The notes: generated by a model from the letters alone, not told the origin. Shown: positions 9,212-18,297, counted from the stretch's first letter. The stretch: 56,760 nt of DNA from an uncultured beta proteobacterium (GCA_903906695.1 CAIVLG010000270.1:1-56760), one strand, 5' to 3'. Translations and numbers: made by a program.

Positions 9212-9858
9212 CCGCTGATTCGCGTTGGCCCACTGTGCGCCCCGTTCCGGCGATGGCCGACGGCAGCGACGCCATGTTGGTCGAACGCACGCTTGCTGGC
9301 GATCAGAGCGCCTTTGAGTTGCTCGTCATCAAGTACCAGCGCCGGGTCCAGCGGCTGATCGGGCGCATGGTACGCGACGTTGATCTGGTCGAGGATATTG
9401 CTCAGGAGACGTTCATTCGGGCCTATCGGGGACTACATAAGTACCGTGGTGAGGCCCAGTTCTATACCTGGCTGTACCGTATTGCAGTCAATACCGCAAA
9501 ACAGTTTCTGCTTGAACTCAAACGCGACCCGATGGTTCCGGATCACGCGTTTGCCGCGAATGAAGATGGAGATGAAACTTTTTCGGGCGGCAATGAACCA
9601 ACTAGCTGCGAAACGCCAGAGTCGATATTGGCGGCGAAGGAAATAGGTGTGGCGGTGAATATGGCACTGGCAGCGTTGCCGGAAGATTTGCGGCAGGCCT
9701 TGGTCCTGCGTGAGATTGAGGGCATGAGTTATGAAGATATTGCTGAAGCCATGGATTGCCCGATTGGCACGGTCCGGTCGCGGATATTCCGTGCGCGTGA
9801 GGCGATATCAGCCAAGGTGAAGCCGATGCTGGAGAAGCAGACCGGAAAGCGCTGGTAG
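9208..9858 (+). CDS. rpoE: RNA polymerase sigma factor RpoE (AlgU)
   Basis: ECF sigma factor for the envelope stress response. Region 2 is visible as FELLVIKYQRRVQRLIGRM through VEDIAQETFIRAYRGL and FYTWLYRIAVNTAKQFL. Region 4 is visible as LPEDLRQALVLREIEGMSYEDIAEAMDCPIGTVRSRIFRAREAI, split by the usual acidic linker. The start is TTG 9208, supported by an AGGTGAAG ribosome-binding sequence about 5 bases upstream and overlap with the previous stop; ATG 9253 is the alternative. It is followed by its anti-sigma factor genes, so activity is controlled by membrane sequestration and proteolysis. Confidence 0.95.
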   Translation: MTADSRWPTVRPVPAMADGSDAMLVERTLAGDQSAFELLVIKYQRRVQRLIGRMVRDVDLVEDIAQETFIRAYRGLHKYRGEAQFYTWLYRIAVNTAKQFLLELKRDPMVPDHAFAANEDGDETFSGGNEPTSCETPESILAAKEIGVAVNMALAALPEDLRQALVLREIEGMSYEDIAEAMDCPIGTVRSRIFRAREAISAKVKPMLEKQTGKRW

Positions 9859-9883
9859 CTGGCTCAACAGGAAGAATTCGGAA

Positions 9884-10432
9884 TTGAACATCATGATCCA
9901 AGAGACTGAAATTGGCGAGGACCTGTTGTCGGCGCTGATGGATGGACAGTTGCACGGTGAAGAATTCGCCCGCATCGTGGAACTGCTCGGCCACGACCAA
10001 GAGGCGTGTTCGTCATGGCGTGCCTATCACGTGGCGGGCGATGTGTTGCGCTGCGGAGAATCGATTGTTGGCTCGGACGAGGCGGTCTTTTTGCAGCGCT
10101 TGAAAGTTCGATTGCGGCAGGAACCCTCGCCAGCGCGACGCCCCGATGCAGTCGGTCCGGCGCCAGTGGAAGAAATGGCAGGCGCTGCAGCCAATGACAG
10201 CAGTGTCCGCTGGAAATGGCTGGCTGGACTTGCCTCGGTGGCTGCAGTTGCTGTCATTGCCTGGCAGATTGGCGCTGTCGTGTTCGATCCGCCTGATGGG
10301 AAACTGGTCATGATGCGCGACCCTCAGCTTGACGCCTTGTTGGCTGCGCATCGGCAATCGGGCGGTGGTTCGGCGCTTCAGATGTCAGCCGGCTTCTTGC
10401 GTAATGCGACCTTTGAAGGAGCAAACCGGTGA
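9884..10432 (+). CDS. rseA: Anti-sigma-E factor RseA (MucA)
   Basis: Inner-membrane protein that holds RpoE inactive until cleaved by stress proteases. The cytoplasmic N-terminal domain contains LLSALMDGQLHGEEFARIVELL and a following SWRAYHVAGDVLRC, the RseA_N pattern. One transmembrane helix lies near residues 110-130 (WLAGLASVAAVAVIAWQIGA), and a short periplasmic tail follows. The start is probably TTG 9884, nine bases after AGGAAG (9869-9874); ATG 9893 would leave an 18-base spacing. Its stop overlaps the rseB start as GTGA, so the two proteins are made together. Confidence 0.92.
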   Translation: MNIMIQETEIGEDLLSALMDGQLHGEEFARIVELLGHDQEACSSWRAYHVAGDVLRCGESIVGSDEAVFLQRLKVRLRQEPSPARRPDAVGPAPVEEMAGAAANDSSVRWKWLAGLASVAAVAVIAWQIGAVVFDPPDGKLVMMRDPQLDALLAAHRQSGGGSALQMSAGFLRNATFEGANR

Positions 10433-11448
10433 GCCGCTGCGCACCAATTGTTTGCAAAGCGGGCATGCGCGGTGTCGCGGCGCTGTTGACCCTCTTCTTG
10501 GCGGCGTCGGTGCTGGCCCAAACCAGTTCGAAAGGGGCTGAGCGGAGCGTCAATGAATGGCTGACTCGTGTCCAGGAAGCGTCACGGCATCGCGCCTATG
10601 TTGGCACTTTCGTTGTCGCAGCCGGGGCCAATCTGTCGAGTTCACGCATTTGGCACGTCTGTGACGGTGCGCAGCAGGTGGAGCGTGTCGAGTCCCTGAC
10701 GGGGGCGCCAAGATCCACGTTTCGGCACAATGACCAGGTCTTGACATTCTTGCCAGACACGCATGTTGTCGTTGAAGAACGGCGCGAGTCCCTCGCATCG
10801 TTTCCCAACTTCCTGCAATCAAATGAAGCGTCGATCGCGCAGTTCTACTTCTTGAAATCAGCTGGAACGGGACGCGTTGCCGGTCTTGACACCGATGTAT
10901 TGCAACTGCAGCCCAAAGACGATTTACGTTTTGGCTACCGGGTCTGGACTGAAAAAAATACCGGTTTGGTGGTCAAATTGCAGACTTTCAATAGTGCCGG
11001 GCAGGTCATCGAGCAGGCGGCGTTCTCCGAATTGCAGCTTAACGCCCCGGTCAGCTTGGCCAATTTGACCCAATTGATGAACCGAACCGAGGGCTATCGA
11101 CGGGCCAAACCTGAACTTGTAAAGGCGGTTGCGGCGGTCGAGGGCTGGGTTCTGAAGACCGAAGTGCCAGGCTTCAAACCTTTAACTTGTCACAAACGGT
11201 TGATTGAAGACGGTGCCGCGTCCCGCCAAGGACCGACGCTGCAGTGGATTTTTTCTGACGGCCTGGCATCGGTTTCTCTCTTTATTGAGGCCTTCGATCC
11301 CCGGCGTCACCGCCAAGCGGGTGGCTATGTTGTTGGCGCCACGCACACGCTGACGCAGCGGATCGGCGACTGGTGGCTGACAGCGGTGGGCGAAGTTCCG
11401 CCACAGGCACTGCTGGCGTTTGCCAAGGGCCTTGAACGCAACAGATGA
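10429..11448 (+). CDS. rseB: Sigma-E regulatory protein RseB/MucB
   Basis: Periplasmic protein that binds the outer face of RseA and protects it from cleavage; it senses lipoprotein or LPS signals. An N-terminal signal peptide (VAALLTLFLAASVLAQ, about residues 16-31) leads into the MucB/RseB N-terminal domain (WLTRVQEASRHRAYVGTFVV) and a C-terminal domain after about residue 200. The gene starts at GTG 10429, overlapping rseA by 4 bases. Its stop codon TGA (11446-11448) lies inside the stem of an intrinsic terminator. Length (339 aa) is normal. Confidence 0.93.
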   Translation: MSRCAPIVCKAGMRGVAALLTLFLAASVLAQTSSKGAERSVNEWLTRVQEASRHRAYVGTFVVAAGANLSSSRIWHVCDGAQQVERVESLTGAPRSTFRHNDQVLTFLPDTHVVVEERRESLASFPNFLQSNEASIAQFYFLKSAGTGRVAGLDTDVLQLQPKDDLRFGYRVWTEKNTGLVVKLQTFNSAGQVIEQAAFSELQLNAPVSLANLTQLMNRTEGYRRAKPELVKAVAAVEGWVLKTEVPGFKPLTCHKRLIEDGAASRQGPTLQWIFSDGLASVSLFIEAFDPRRHRQAGGYVVGATHTLTQRIGDWWLTAVGEVPPQALLAFAKGLERNR

Positions 11449-11467
11449 GGTCTCATCTGTCGTTTTT
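11441..11467 (+). terminator. Intrinsic terminator spanning the rseB stop codon
   Basis: Arms ACAGATGA (11441-11448) and TCATCTGT (11453-11460) flank a 4-base loop, with outer support from AACG/CGTT, and TTTTT follows. The stem includes the last codons and stop of rseB, so ribosomes finishing rseB would cover the first arm. It separates the rpoE-rseA-rseB transcript from mucD, or couples mucD transcription to rseB translation. Confidence 0.75.
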
Positions 11468-11494
11468 GTCAATTTGTTTTTCTGAGAAAGGTCG

Positions 11495-12964
11495 ATGATG
11501 ATACAAATCGGTTTCAAGAAACTGCGTTCCTGGGTGTTTGCGAGCACCTTGGTCTTTGTGGTGTCTGTCATTTCCGCTGCGCTTACTCCTGCGTTGGCGC
11601 AGACGCGGACCCTGCCGGACTTTACCGACCTGGTGGAGCAGGTTGGTCCTTCGGTGGTTAACATCCGCACACTGGAAAAAGTTGCTGCACGAGGGGGACT
11701 CGACGGCCATGGCCAGGACGAGATGTTTGAGTTCTTCCGTCGCTTTGGCTTGCCGATTCCGAATGCACCGCGCCAATCGCCGCATCCCAGACAGCCACAG
11801 CAGCAGGAAGAAGAACAGCCGCGTGGCGTGGGATCGGGCTTTGTGTTGTCTGCGGACGGTCTGATCATGACCAATGCGCACGTCATCGACGGTGCCGATG
11901 AAGTGCTGGTCACGCTGACGGACAAACGGGAGTTCAAGGCCAAAATCGTAGGTTCTGACAAGCGCAGCGATATCGCTCTGGTCAAAATTGAAGTGAGTGG
12001 ATTGCCGGCCGTCAAGGTCGGTGATGTCAGCCGGCTCAAGGTCGGCGAGTGGGTGATGGCAATTGGTTCGCCGTTCGGTCTGGACAACACCGTGACGGCT
12101 GGCATTGTCAGTGCCAAGCAGCGTGATACCGGAGACTATCTGCCCTTCATTCAGACCGACGTTGCGATCAATCCCGGCAATTCGGGTGGGCCGCTGATCA
12201 ATATGCGCGGCGAAGTTGTTGGCGTCAATAGCCAGATCTATTCCCGCTCGGGTGGCTCGATGGGAATCTCCTTTGCGATTCCGATGGATGAGGCGGTTCG
12301 TGTTAGCGAACAATTGAGGGCGACCGGTCGGGTTTCGCGTGGGCGCATTGGCGTCCAGATTGATCAGGTCAGCAAGGAAGTGGCCGAGTCGATTGGACTG
12401 GGCAAGGCGCAAGGTGCATTGGTGCGTGCAGTGGAGCCCGGTTCACCGGCGGAAAAAGCGGGCGTCGAAGCTGGCGACATCATCACGAAGTTTGACGGCA
12501 AACTGGTTGATAAGTCCAGCGACTTGCCGCGCATGGTGGGTGGAACCAAACCCGGCACCCACAGTAGCTTGACGGTGTTCCGTCGCGGGGGCGCCAAAGA
12601 GTTGGTTGTCACGATTGCAGAAATCGACTCTGACAAGCCAGTCAAAAAGGCTGTCGAAAAAGAAGTCAAACCCAAGGGGTCGTCGGCTGGGCAAGCACTT
12701 GGCTTGACTGTCAGCGAGTTGACGGATGAGATCAAGAAGGAACTCAAAGTCAAGGGCGGTGTGCGGGTAGATGCCTCTGTCGATGCTGCCGCCCGGGCCG
12801 GGATCCGGGAGGGTGATGTGATCCTGACGGTTGCAAATGCCGAGATCGGAAACCTGAAAGACTTCGAATTGGCAGTGACCAAGAGCGATCGGAACAAGCC
12901 CATAGCGATGGTAGTCCGGCGTGGCGAAATGGCTCAAATCGCCGTTATTCGACCGGGGCACTAA
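11495..12964 (+). CDS. mucD: Periplasmic serine protease DegP/MucD (HtrA family)
   Basis: Periplasmic protease-chaperone that degrades misfolded envelope proteins. A signal peptide (VFVVSVISAALTPALAQ, residues 20-36) precedes a trypsin-like domain with the full triad: H129 in MTNAHVIDGAD, D159 in KRSDIALVKIE and S230 in NPGNSGGPLIN. Two PDZ domains follow, about residues 280-370 (RGRIGVQIDQV) and 395-480 (LGLTVSELTDE). A Q-linker rich in P, H and Q lies near residues 92-108. ATG 11498 is an alternative start. MucD completes the rpoE stress locus, where it typically limits signalling by removing misfolded substrates. Confidence 0.95.
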   Translation: MMIQIGFKKLRSWVFASTLVFVVSVISAALTPALAQTRTLPDFTDLVEQVGPSVVNIRTLEKVAARGGLDGHGQDEMFEFFRRFGLPIPNAPRQSPHPRQPQQQEEEQPRGVGSGFVLSADGLIMTNAHVIDGADEVLVTLTDKREFKAKIVGSDKRSDIALVKIEVSGLPAVKVGDVSRLKVGEWVMAIGSPFGLDNTVTAGIVSAKQRDTGDYLPFIQTDVAINPGNSGGPLINMRGEVVGVNSQIYSRSGGSMGISFAIPMDEAVRVSEQLRATGRVSRGRIGVQIDQVSKEVAESIGLGKAQGALVRAVEPGSPAEKAGVEAGDIITKFDGKLVDKSSDLPRMVGGTKPGTHSSLTVFRRGGAKELVVTIAEIDSDKPVKKAVEKEVKPKGSSAGQALGLTVSELTDEIKKELKVKGGVRVDASVDAAARAGIREGDVILTVANAEIGNLKDFELAVTKSDRNKPIAMVVRRGEMAQIAVIRPGH

Positions 12965-13314
12965 GCGCATTCTCGGTTCAGGCTTTGGCCTCAAAAAGAC
13001 AGGTGAAAAAATATTTTGCCTGTCACTAATATTTCATAATGTGGGTGGGCGCTAACTTTTTGCTTTGCCAGATAAGGTTTTGGTTAGAATGGAGATGGCG
13101 CATCATTGTTTTCTGGTATATGAAAGAGGCCGTAATCCATAATACGGGAAGAATCGGGGGGAATCACAGGCGGTCCACAGTTCGCCCACAAGTTGTCCAG
13201 AGAGTCATGCCCCTTTATTGTTAGTAAGCTGTGTATAAAATTTCTGTTGCAACACTGCAACGACAGGTGATCGTGTTTTTTGGGGCTGTACCTTTCTGGC
13301 TTTTTGCCTACAAT

Positions 13315-13386
13315 GAAGTTCCAACCTTCGCAGTTGCCAATGATTGTTGGTTCAGGGCGCGTCAGAACTCGACGCGCCCTTTTTTC
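13315..13386 (+). ncRNA. Candidate short structured transcript ending at the pre-lepA terminator
   Basis: A TACAAT box at 13309-13314 is followed by a possible stem-loop (CCAAC at 13321-13325 with GTTGG at 13346-13350) and then a strong intrinsic terminator. This would give an RNA of about 60-70 bases. No good -35 element is visible at 17 bases, and transcription might instead begin at 13084-13090. It could be a small RNA or an attenuated leader of lepA. The structure is seen; transcription is inference. Confidence 0.3.
13354..13386 (+). terminator. Strong intrinsic terminator upstream of lepA
   Basis: Arms AGGGCGCGTC (13354-13363) and GACGCGCCCT (13371-13380) form a perfect 10-pair GC-rich stem with loop AGAACTC, followed by six T residues. 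This is the best terminator in the window. It sits only about 40 bases before lepA and well beyond the mucD stop, so it ends a transcript that starts inside the intergenic region or reads through from mucD. Confidence 0.88.
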
Positions 13387-13428
13387 TTGCCCCGCCGTTT
13401 CAATTCAATCACTTAAGTCTTCTCGTTG

Positions 13429-15240
13429 ATGAATCACATCAGAAATTTTTCGATCATCGCTCACATTGATCATGGCAAATCAACGCTGGCAGATCGTCTG
13501 ATTCAACGCTGCGGTGGACTGCAGGAACGAGAGATGCAGGCGCAGGTTCTGGACTCCATGGATATCGAGAAAGAGCGTGGGATAACCATCAAGGCACAGA
13601 CCGCTGCGCTGAAGTACACGGCACTCGATGGTCAGATCTACAACCTGAATCTGATTGACACGCCGGGGCATGTTGACTTCTCCTACGAAGTGAGTCGCTC
13701 GCTCTCGGCCTGCGAAGGCGCATTGCTGGTGGTCGACGCCAGCCAGGGCGTTGAGGCTCAGACCGTGGCCAACTGCTACACGGCGCTGGAACTCGGCGTC
13801 GAGGTGGTGCCGATACTCAACAAGATGGATCTGCCGAACGCTGATCCAGAAAACGCCAGGCTTGAAATTGAGGATGTAATCGGCATCGACGCCACTCATG
13901 CAATTGCCTGTTCGGCAAAAACGGGCATGGGTATTGATGACATTCTCGAAGCCGTGATTGCCAGAATTCCCGCACCCCGGGGCAATCCCGACGGGCCTCT
14001 GCGCGCGATGATCGTCGACAGCTGGTTTGATAATTACGTCGGTGTCGTGATGCTGGTGCGGGTGGTCGATGGTCGCCTCGCAAAAGGCGAGCGCATCAAA
14101 CTGATGGCGACAGATGCGATGTACAACGCCGACAGCCTCGGCGTGTTTACGCCAGCCAACGAGTCGCGTGAGGCGCTCGAAGCGGGCGAGGTCGGCTACA
14201 TCGTTGCCGGTATTCGTGAGTTGCAAGCCGCCAAAGTGGGTGATACCGTCACTATGATCAAGGCTGGAACGGGTGGCGCCGCCTTTACCGCGACCGAGCC
14301 ACTGCCGGGCTTCAAGGAAATACAGCCCCAGGTGTTTGCCGGCCTCTATCCAACCGAGGCCAACCAGTACGAAGGCTTGCGCGACAGCCTGGAGAAGCTA
14401 AAGCTCAACGATTCATCGCTGCACTATGTGCCTGAAGTGTCGCAGGCGCTGGGTTTCGGGTTTCGCTGCGGCTTTCTCGGTCTGTTGCACATGGAAATTG
14501 TGCAGGAGCGCCTGGAGCGCGAGTTCGATCAGGATTTGATCACGACGGCGCCCAGCGTGGAGTATCAAGTGGTGCAGGTCGATGGCACTGTGAGGATGGT
14601 CGAGAACCCGTCCAAGATGCCGGATCAAGGGCGCCTCGATGAAGTGCGCGAACCGATCGTCACGGTTCACCTATATATGCCGCAGGACTATGTCGGCGCC
14701 GTCATGACCTTGGCCAACCAGAAGCGCGGCGTGCAGATGAACATGGCCTACCACGGGCGCCAGGTGATGCTCACCTACGACATGCCCCTGGCCGAAATCG
14801 TGATGGACTTTTTCGACAAGTTGAAGTCGGTCTCGCGCGGATACGCCTCGATGGATTACGAATTCAAGGAGTATCGTACCGCCGATGTCGTGAAGGTGGA
14901 CATTTTGCTCAATGGTGACAAGGTCGATGCCTTGTCGATGATTGTGCATCGCTCACAGTCGCAGTACCGCGGACGCGCAGTGGTCGCCAAGATGCGCGAA
15001 ATCATCTCGCGCCAGATGTACGACGTCGCGATTCAAGCAGCGATCGGCGCCAACATCATCGCGCGTGAGACAATCAAAGCCCTACGCAAGAATGTGATCG
15101 CCAAGTGCTATGGCGGTGATATTTCGCGTAAACGCAAGCTCCTGGACAAGCAGAAACAAGGTAAAAAACGCATGAAGCAGATCGGTTCGGTCGAGGTGCC
15201 GCAGGAGGCATTTCTGGCAATTTTGCAGGTGGAAGACTGA
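13429..15240 (+). CDS. lepA: Elongation factor 4 (LepA)
   Basis: Ribosome-binding GTPase that acts in translation initiation and back-translocation. G motifs are AHIDHGKST (G1), GITIKAQ (G2), [11 protein letters not shown] (G3) and NKMDLP (G4). The LepA-specific C-terminal domain is present with [23 protein letters not shown]. Start ATG 13429 gives [16 protein letters not shown], the standard N-terminus; a TTG just before it is not needed. Length is 603 aa. The stop overlaps the lepB start (TGATG), so the two genes are coupled, as in other proteobacteria. Confidence 0.97.
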   Translation: MNHIRNFSIIAHIDHGKSTLADRLIQRCGGLQEREMQAQVLDSMDIEKERGITIKAQTAALKYTALDGQIYNLNLIDTPGHVDFSYEVSRSLSACEGALLVVDASQGVEAQTVANCYTALELGVEVVPILNKMDLPNADPENARLEIEDVIGIDATHAIACSAKTGMGIDDILEAVIARIPAPRGNPDGPLRAMIVDSWFDNYVGVVMLVRVVDGRLAKGERIKLMATDAMYNADSLGVFTPANESREALEAGEVGYIVAGIRELQAAKVGDTVTMIKAGTGGAAFTATEPLPGFKEIQPQVFAGLYPTEANQYEGLRDSLEKLKLNDSSLHYVPEVSQALGFGFRCGFLGLLHMEIVQERLEREFDQDLITTAPSVEYQVVQVDGTVRMVENPSKMPDQGRLDEVREPIVTVHLYMPQDYVGAVMTLANQKRGVQMNMAYHGRQVMLTYDMPLAEIVMDFFDKLKSVSRGYASMDYEFKEYRTADVVKVDILLNGDKVDALSMIVHRSQSQYRGRAVVAKMREIISRQMYDVAIQAAIGANIIARETIKALRKNVIAKCYGGDISRKRKLLDKQKQGKKRMKQIGSVEVPQEAFLAILQVED

Positions 15241-16205
15241 TGCAGGCCCTGACCTCTTTCATACTGGCCGCTTTTGTCGGCTACATCGGCGCCTGGTACT
15301 TCGGCTTGGTCGAAGGCAACTTTGCGCTGCTGCTGTTCCTGGCGACGGTTGTGACCGGAATCTACTGGTTGCTGGAACGTTTCTACTTCTTGCCGCAGCG
15401 CCAAAAAGCGGTCTCGCAGCTTGAAGCGCAAACGCTGGAACGCCGTCGTGAACTTGGCAACAGGGGAATCAAGCAGGTCGATGACAACGTTGCCGAGGCC
15501 AGGGGGCGCATCCTAGCTCAACCCTGGTGGCTGGACTGGACCGCAGGCCTGTTTCCGGTGATCATCGCGGTCTTTCTGCTGCGCTCGTTTCTGTTCGAGC
15601 CGTTCAAGATACCTTCGGGCTCCATGATTCCAACCTTGCTGGTTGGCGATCTCATTCTGGTCAACAAATTTCACTACGGACTACGTTTGCCGGTGATCAA
15701 CTCCAAGATCACCGAGGGCAGCAAGCCGCAGCGCGGCGATGTCATGGTATTTCGTTACCCACCCAAGCCCAGCCTGGACTACATCAAGCGGGTTGTCGGC
15801 ACGCCAGGCGACGAGGTGGCCTACCTCAACAAGCGTCTGACGATCAACGGTCAGCCGATCGAGACGATCGCTGTCCCTGAGTATTTCGATGACGACATGA
15901 TGCGCTATTTCAAACAGTATCAGGAGACTCTGGGCGAGCACAAGCACCGCCTGCTCAACGACGACGACCGTCCTGCTTTTGTTCCAGGCGCCGACGAGTT
16001 TGTTTTCAAGCAGAACTGTCGCTATAGTGTCGAGGGTGTGGTGTGCAAAGTACCCGAAGGCCACTATTTCATGATGGGCGATAACCGCGATAACTCACTC
16101 GACTCCCGTTACTGGGGTTTTGTGCCGGACAAAAACATTGTTGGCAAGGCGTTCTTTGTTTGGATGAATTTCGGCAGCCTCAAGCGTATCGGGTCATTCG
16201 ACTGA
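15240..16205 (+). CDS. lepB: Signal peptidase I (LepB)
   Basis: Membrane protease that removes signal peptides from exported proteins. Two N-terminal membrane segments lie near residues 5-22 and 28-45, and a third near 103-117, just before the catalytic domain. The Ser-Lys dyad is present: S128 in PSGSMIPTLLVGD and K183 in DYIKRVVGTPGDEV. The C-terminal signature GDNRDNSLDSRYWG is also present. Length is 321 aa. It overlaps lepA by one base and is followed 12 bases later by a DUF4845 gene. Confidence 0.96.
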   Translation: MQALTSFILAAFVGYIGAWYFGLVEGNFALLLFLATVVTGIYWLLERFYFLPQRQKAVSQLEAQTLERRRELGNRGIKQVDDNVAEARGRILAQPWWLDWTAGLFPVIIAVFLLRSFLFEPFKIPSGSMIPTLLVGDLILVNKFHYGLRLPVINSKITEGSKPQRGDVMVFRYPPKPSLDYIKRVVGTPGDEVAYLNKRLTINGQPIETIAVPEYFDDDMMRYFKQYQETLGEHKHRLLNDDDRPAFVPGADEFVFKQNCRYSVEGVVCKVPEGHYFMMGDNRDNSLDSRYWGFVPDKNIVGKAFFVWMNFGSLKRIGSFD

Positions 16206-16217
16206 TGTGGGGAAGGT

Positions 16218-16571
16218 ATGACGAATCAGTTCAGGTCCGCGCAACGCGGCGTCTCTTTTCTGGGGCTTCTGATGATCGGTTGCCTGCTGGCCATGGCGGG
16301 CGTCGTGGTCGCCGAAATTGTGCCCACCGCGATTGAATATCAGGCTGTTCTGAAGGCTGTCAACAAGGCTCAAGAAGGTGTGTCCGTGGCTGAAATTCGC
16401 AGTATTTTCGACAAGGCTGCAGCGATTGACAACATAAAGTCCGTGACCGGCAAAGATATTGAGGTCAGCAAAGAGGGCGACAAAATTGTTGTCAGTTTTT
16501 CCTACCAGCGCGAAATCCATCTGTTCGGTCCGGGCTATTTGACGCTCAAGTACAGCGGACACTCCAAGTAA
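16218..16571 (+). CDS. DUF4845 domain protein, single membrane anchor
   Basis: Conserved small protein regularly found between lepB and rnc in betaproteobacteria. The 117-residue product has one N-terminal hydrophobic helix (SFLGLLMIGCLLAMAGVVVAE, residues 13-33) and a soluble domain with VSVAEIRSIFDKAA and KIVVSFSYQREIHLFGPGYL. The start of the helix (RGVSFLGLLMIG) looks superficially like a prepilin leader, but the expected glutamate five residues after the cleavage site is missing. The molecular role is unknown; the context suggests membrane or protein-export housekeeping. Confidence 0.82.
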   Translation: MTNQFRSAQRGVSFLGLLMIGCLLAMAGVVVAEIVPTAIEYQAVLKAVNKAQEGVSVAEIRSIFDKAAAIDNIKSVTGKDIEVSKEGDKIVVSFSYQREIHLFGPGYLTLKYSGHSK

Positions 16572-16596
16572 TGCACCCAAGCCGAGGCGCCAGCGT

Positions 16597-17283
16597 GTGA
16601 ATGCGGGTTTGACAGCGTTGCAAGTTCGCTTGCAGCATGAGTTCCGGAGCGCAGATCTTTTGACCCGCGCTGTGACGCACCGCAGCTTTTCGCTTGACCA
16701 CAACGAACGTCAGGAATTTCTCGGCGATGCGGTATTGAATCTGGCGGTGGCGGACCTGCTTTTTCAGCGCTTGAGTGCCTTGCCCGAGGGCGATTTGTCC
16801 CGGGTCCGGGCAAACCTCGTGAAGCAGGATACCTTGCACCGCCTGGCGGTGGAAATAGGCGTGCCGGAAGTCATTCGTTTGGGCGAGGGCGAGGCCCACT
16901 CGGGTGGCCAGAACAGACCGTCGATTCTGGCTGACGCGCTTGAAGCCATCATTGGGGCTGTCTATCTGGATGCGGGTTTTACCGCGGCGCAAGGTCTGGT
17001 TCAGCGCCTGTTCAAAGCGGTTGAAATCAACCCCGAGATGCAGGCCATCGGCAAAGACCCGAAAACGCAATTGCAGGAATGGTTGCAGGCCCGCAAAATG
17101 AGCTTGCCCCTGTACCGCGTGGTCGGCACATTGGGCGCTGCGCATAGGCAGACTTTTGACGTCGAGTGTGAAATTATCGAATTCAATTTTTCGGAGCGTG
17201 GGATAGGCGCTTCGAGGCGCGCCGGTGAACAGGCGGCAGCCAGTGCGATGCTGCAAACCATCAAGGAAAAGATCAGAACATGA
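16597..17283 (+). CDS. rnc: Ribonuclease III
   Basis: Double-stranded RNA endonuclease for rRNA processing and mRNA turnover. The RNase III signature [20 protein letters not shown] (residues 36-55) holds the metal-binding acidic residues E40 and D44, and the second acidic cluster is in [20 protein letters not shown]-terminal dsRNA-binding domain follows ([14 protein letters not shown] to [14 protein letters not shown]). The start is GTG 16597; the nearby ATG 16571 is in another frame and runs into a stop. The gene ends in a 4-base overlap with era (ATGA). Confidence 0.96.
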   Translation: MNAGLTALQVRLQHEFRSADLLTRAVTHRSFSLDHNERQEFLGDAVLNLAVADLLFQRLSALPEGDLSRVRANLVKQDTLHRLAVEIGVPEVIRLGEGEAHSGGQNRPSILADALEAIIGAVYLDAGFTAAQGLVQRLFKAVEINPEMQAIGKDPKTQLQEWLQARKMSLPLYRVVGTLGAAHRQTFDVECEIIEFNFSERGIGASRRAGEQAAASAMLQTIKEKIRT

Positions 17284-18209
17284 CAGGCGAACTTGCAGCA
17301 GCAGCGAGCGCGGGCCAGCGCTGCGGTCTGATCGCCATCGTTGGCAAGCCCAATGTCGGGAAGTCCACCCTGCTTAATGCCCTGGTGGGTCAAAAGATCA
17401 GTATTACTTCGCGCAAGGCACAAACCACACGGCATCGCATTACGGGCATCCATACTCAGGGCAAAACTCAGTTTGTATTCGTCGATACGCCCGGTTTTCA
17501 AACCCGCCACAACAACGCCTTGAACCGCTCTCTCAACAAAACAGTGCTCGGTGCGGTGGGTGATGTCGACCTGATCCTGTTTGTGGTCGAGGCTGGAACA
17601 TTCAATCAGGCCGATGCCAAAGTGCTTGAAGTTCTGGGCAAGAACATTCCCACCCTGCTAGTGGCCAACAAGCTCGATCAGGTCACGACGCGCTCCGACA
17701 TTGCGCCCTGGCTGCAGGCGATGCAGCAGCGCCATGCGTTTGCCGAGTTTGTGCCGATGTCAGCCAAGAACAGCAAGGACGTTGAGAGACTGCTCGGGAT
17801 TTGCGAACCCTTTCTGCCCGCTCAGGCTTGGTGGTACGCCCAGGACGAACTGACCGACCGGAGCGAAAGATTCCTGGCCAGCGAGACGGTGCGCGAGAAA
17901 CTGTTTCGACTCACTGGTGATGAACTACCCTATACCTCCACCGTCATGATCGACAAGTTTGAAGAAGAGGCAGGCCGCGGCAAACAAAAGCGGTTATTGA
18001 GAATTGCCGCCACCATTGTGGTGGAACGTGACACGCACAAGGCGATGGTGATTGGCGACAAGGGTGAGCGCATCAAACGTATCGGCACCGAAACCCGGGT
18101 TGAGCTCGAGAAGGCGCTCGATGCCAAGGTGTTCATCGAGTTGTGGGTCAAGGTCCGTTCCGGTTGGGCCGACGACGAAGCGCGGGTGCGCAGCTTTGGC
18201 TACCAGTGA
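17280..18209 (+). CDS. era: GTPase Era
   Basis: Ras-like GTPase for 16S rRNA maturation and 30S assembly. The N-terminal GTPase domain has [14 protein letters not shown] (G1), TTRHRITGI (G2), FVDTPGFQ (G3) and NKLDQV (G4). A C-terminal KH domain follows, with EELPYTSTV-type sequence ([17 protein letters not shown]) and [22 protein letters not shown]. Length is 309 aa. It overlaps rnc by 4 bases. A repeat element of about 85 bases separates it from recO. Confidence 0.97.
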   Translation: MTGELAAAASAGQRCGLIAIVGKPNVGKSTLLNALVGQKISITSRKAQTTRHRITGIHTQGKTQFVFVDTPGFQTRHNNALNRSLNKTVLGAVGDVDLILFVVEAGTFNQADAKVLEVLGKNIPTLLVANKLDQVTTRSDIAPWLQAMQQRHAFAEFVPMSAKNSKDVERLLGICEPFLPAQAWWYAQDELTDRSERFLASETVREKLFRLTGDELPYTSTVMIDKFEEEAGRGKQKRLLRIAATIVVERDTHKAMVIGDKGERIKRIGTETRVELEKALDAKVFIELWVKVRSGWADDEARVRSFGYQ

Positions 18210-18214
18210 AATGT

Positions 18215-18297
18215 TGACCCCCACGCTTGTCACTGCGTGTAGTGCGCTGCCCCCCGAGGGGGCCGTGCCTTGCTTGGGGCGGCCCGGCGCGGCGGCA
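18215..18297. repeat. Dispersed Comamonadaceae-type intergenic repeat
   Basis: This GC-rich segment begins TGACCCCCACGCTTGTCACT, contains the palindrome GCCCCC-CGA-GGGGGC (18249-18263), and continues through CCTTGCTTGGGGCGGCCCGG. I recognise this sequence type as a repeat scattered between genes in many Comamonadaceae genomes; that is memory, not a search. It fills most of the era-recO gap and could form a hairpin in the mRNA of this otherwise tightly packed operon. Confidence 0.7.

Larger units (their letters stand above)
12965..13428. other. Long AT-rich intergenic region between mucD and lepA
   Basis: 464 bases without a credible protein gene. Short open frames at 13039-13224 and 13231-13416 have no start signals or recognisable products. 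From left to right it holds: an 11-pair stem-loop, GACAGG...CCTGTC (12998-13024), with no T run; a TTAGAAT -10-like box (13084-13090); a run of CCACA-containing words near 13150-13195; a TGTGTATAA word (13230-13238), which is a consensus DnaA box on the minus strand; an inverted repeat, GTTGCA-ACAC-TGCAAC (13245-13260); a TACAAT -10-like box (13309-13314); and a strong terminator (13354-13386). Related genomes often carry a glutaredoxin gene here; none is visible in this window. Confidence 0.7.

Noticed and set aside
13150-13240. Replication origin suggested by DnaA-box-like words
   Set aside because: Only one word fits the consensus, there is no AT-rich unwinding region with 13-mers, and no dnaA, dnaN or parAB genes are near.
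16218-16571. DUF4845 protein as a pseudopilin
   Set aside because: The leader resembles a prepilin only loosely, and the glutamate expected five residues after the cleavage site is missing.
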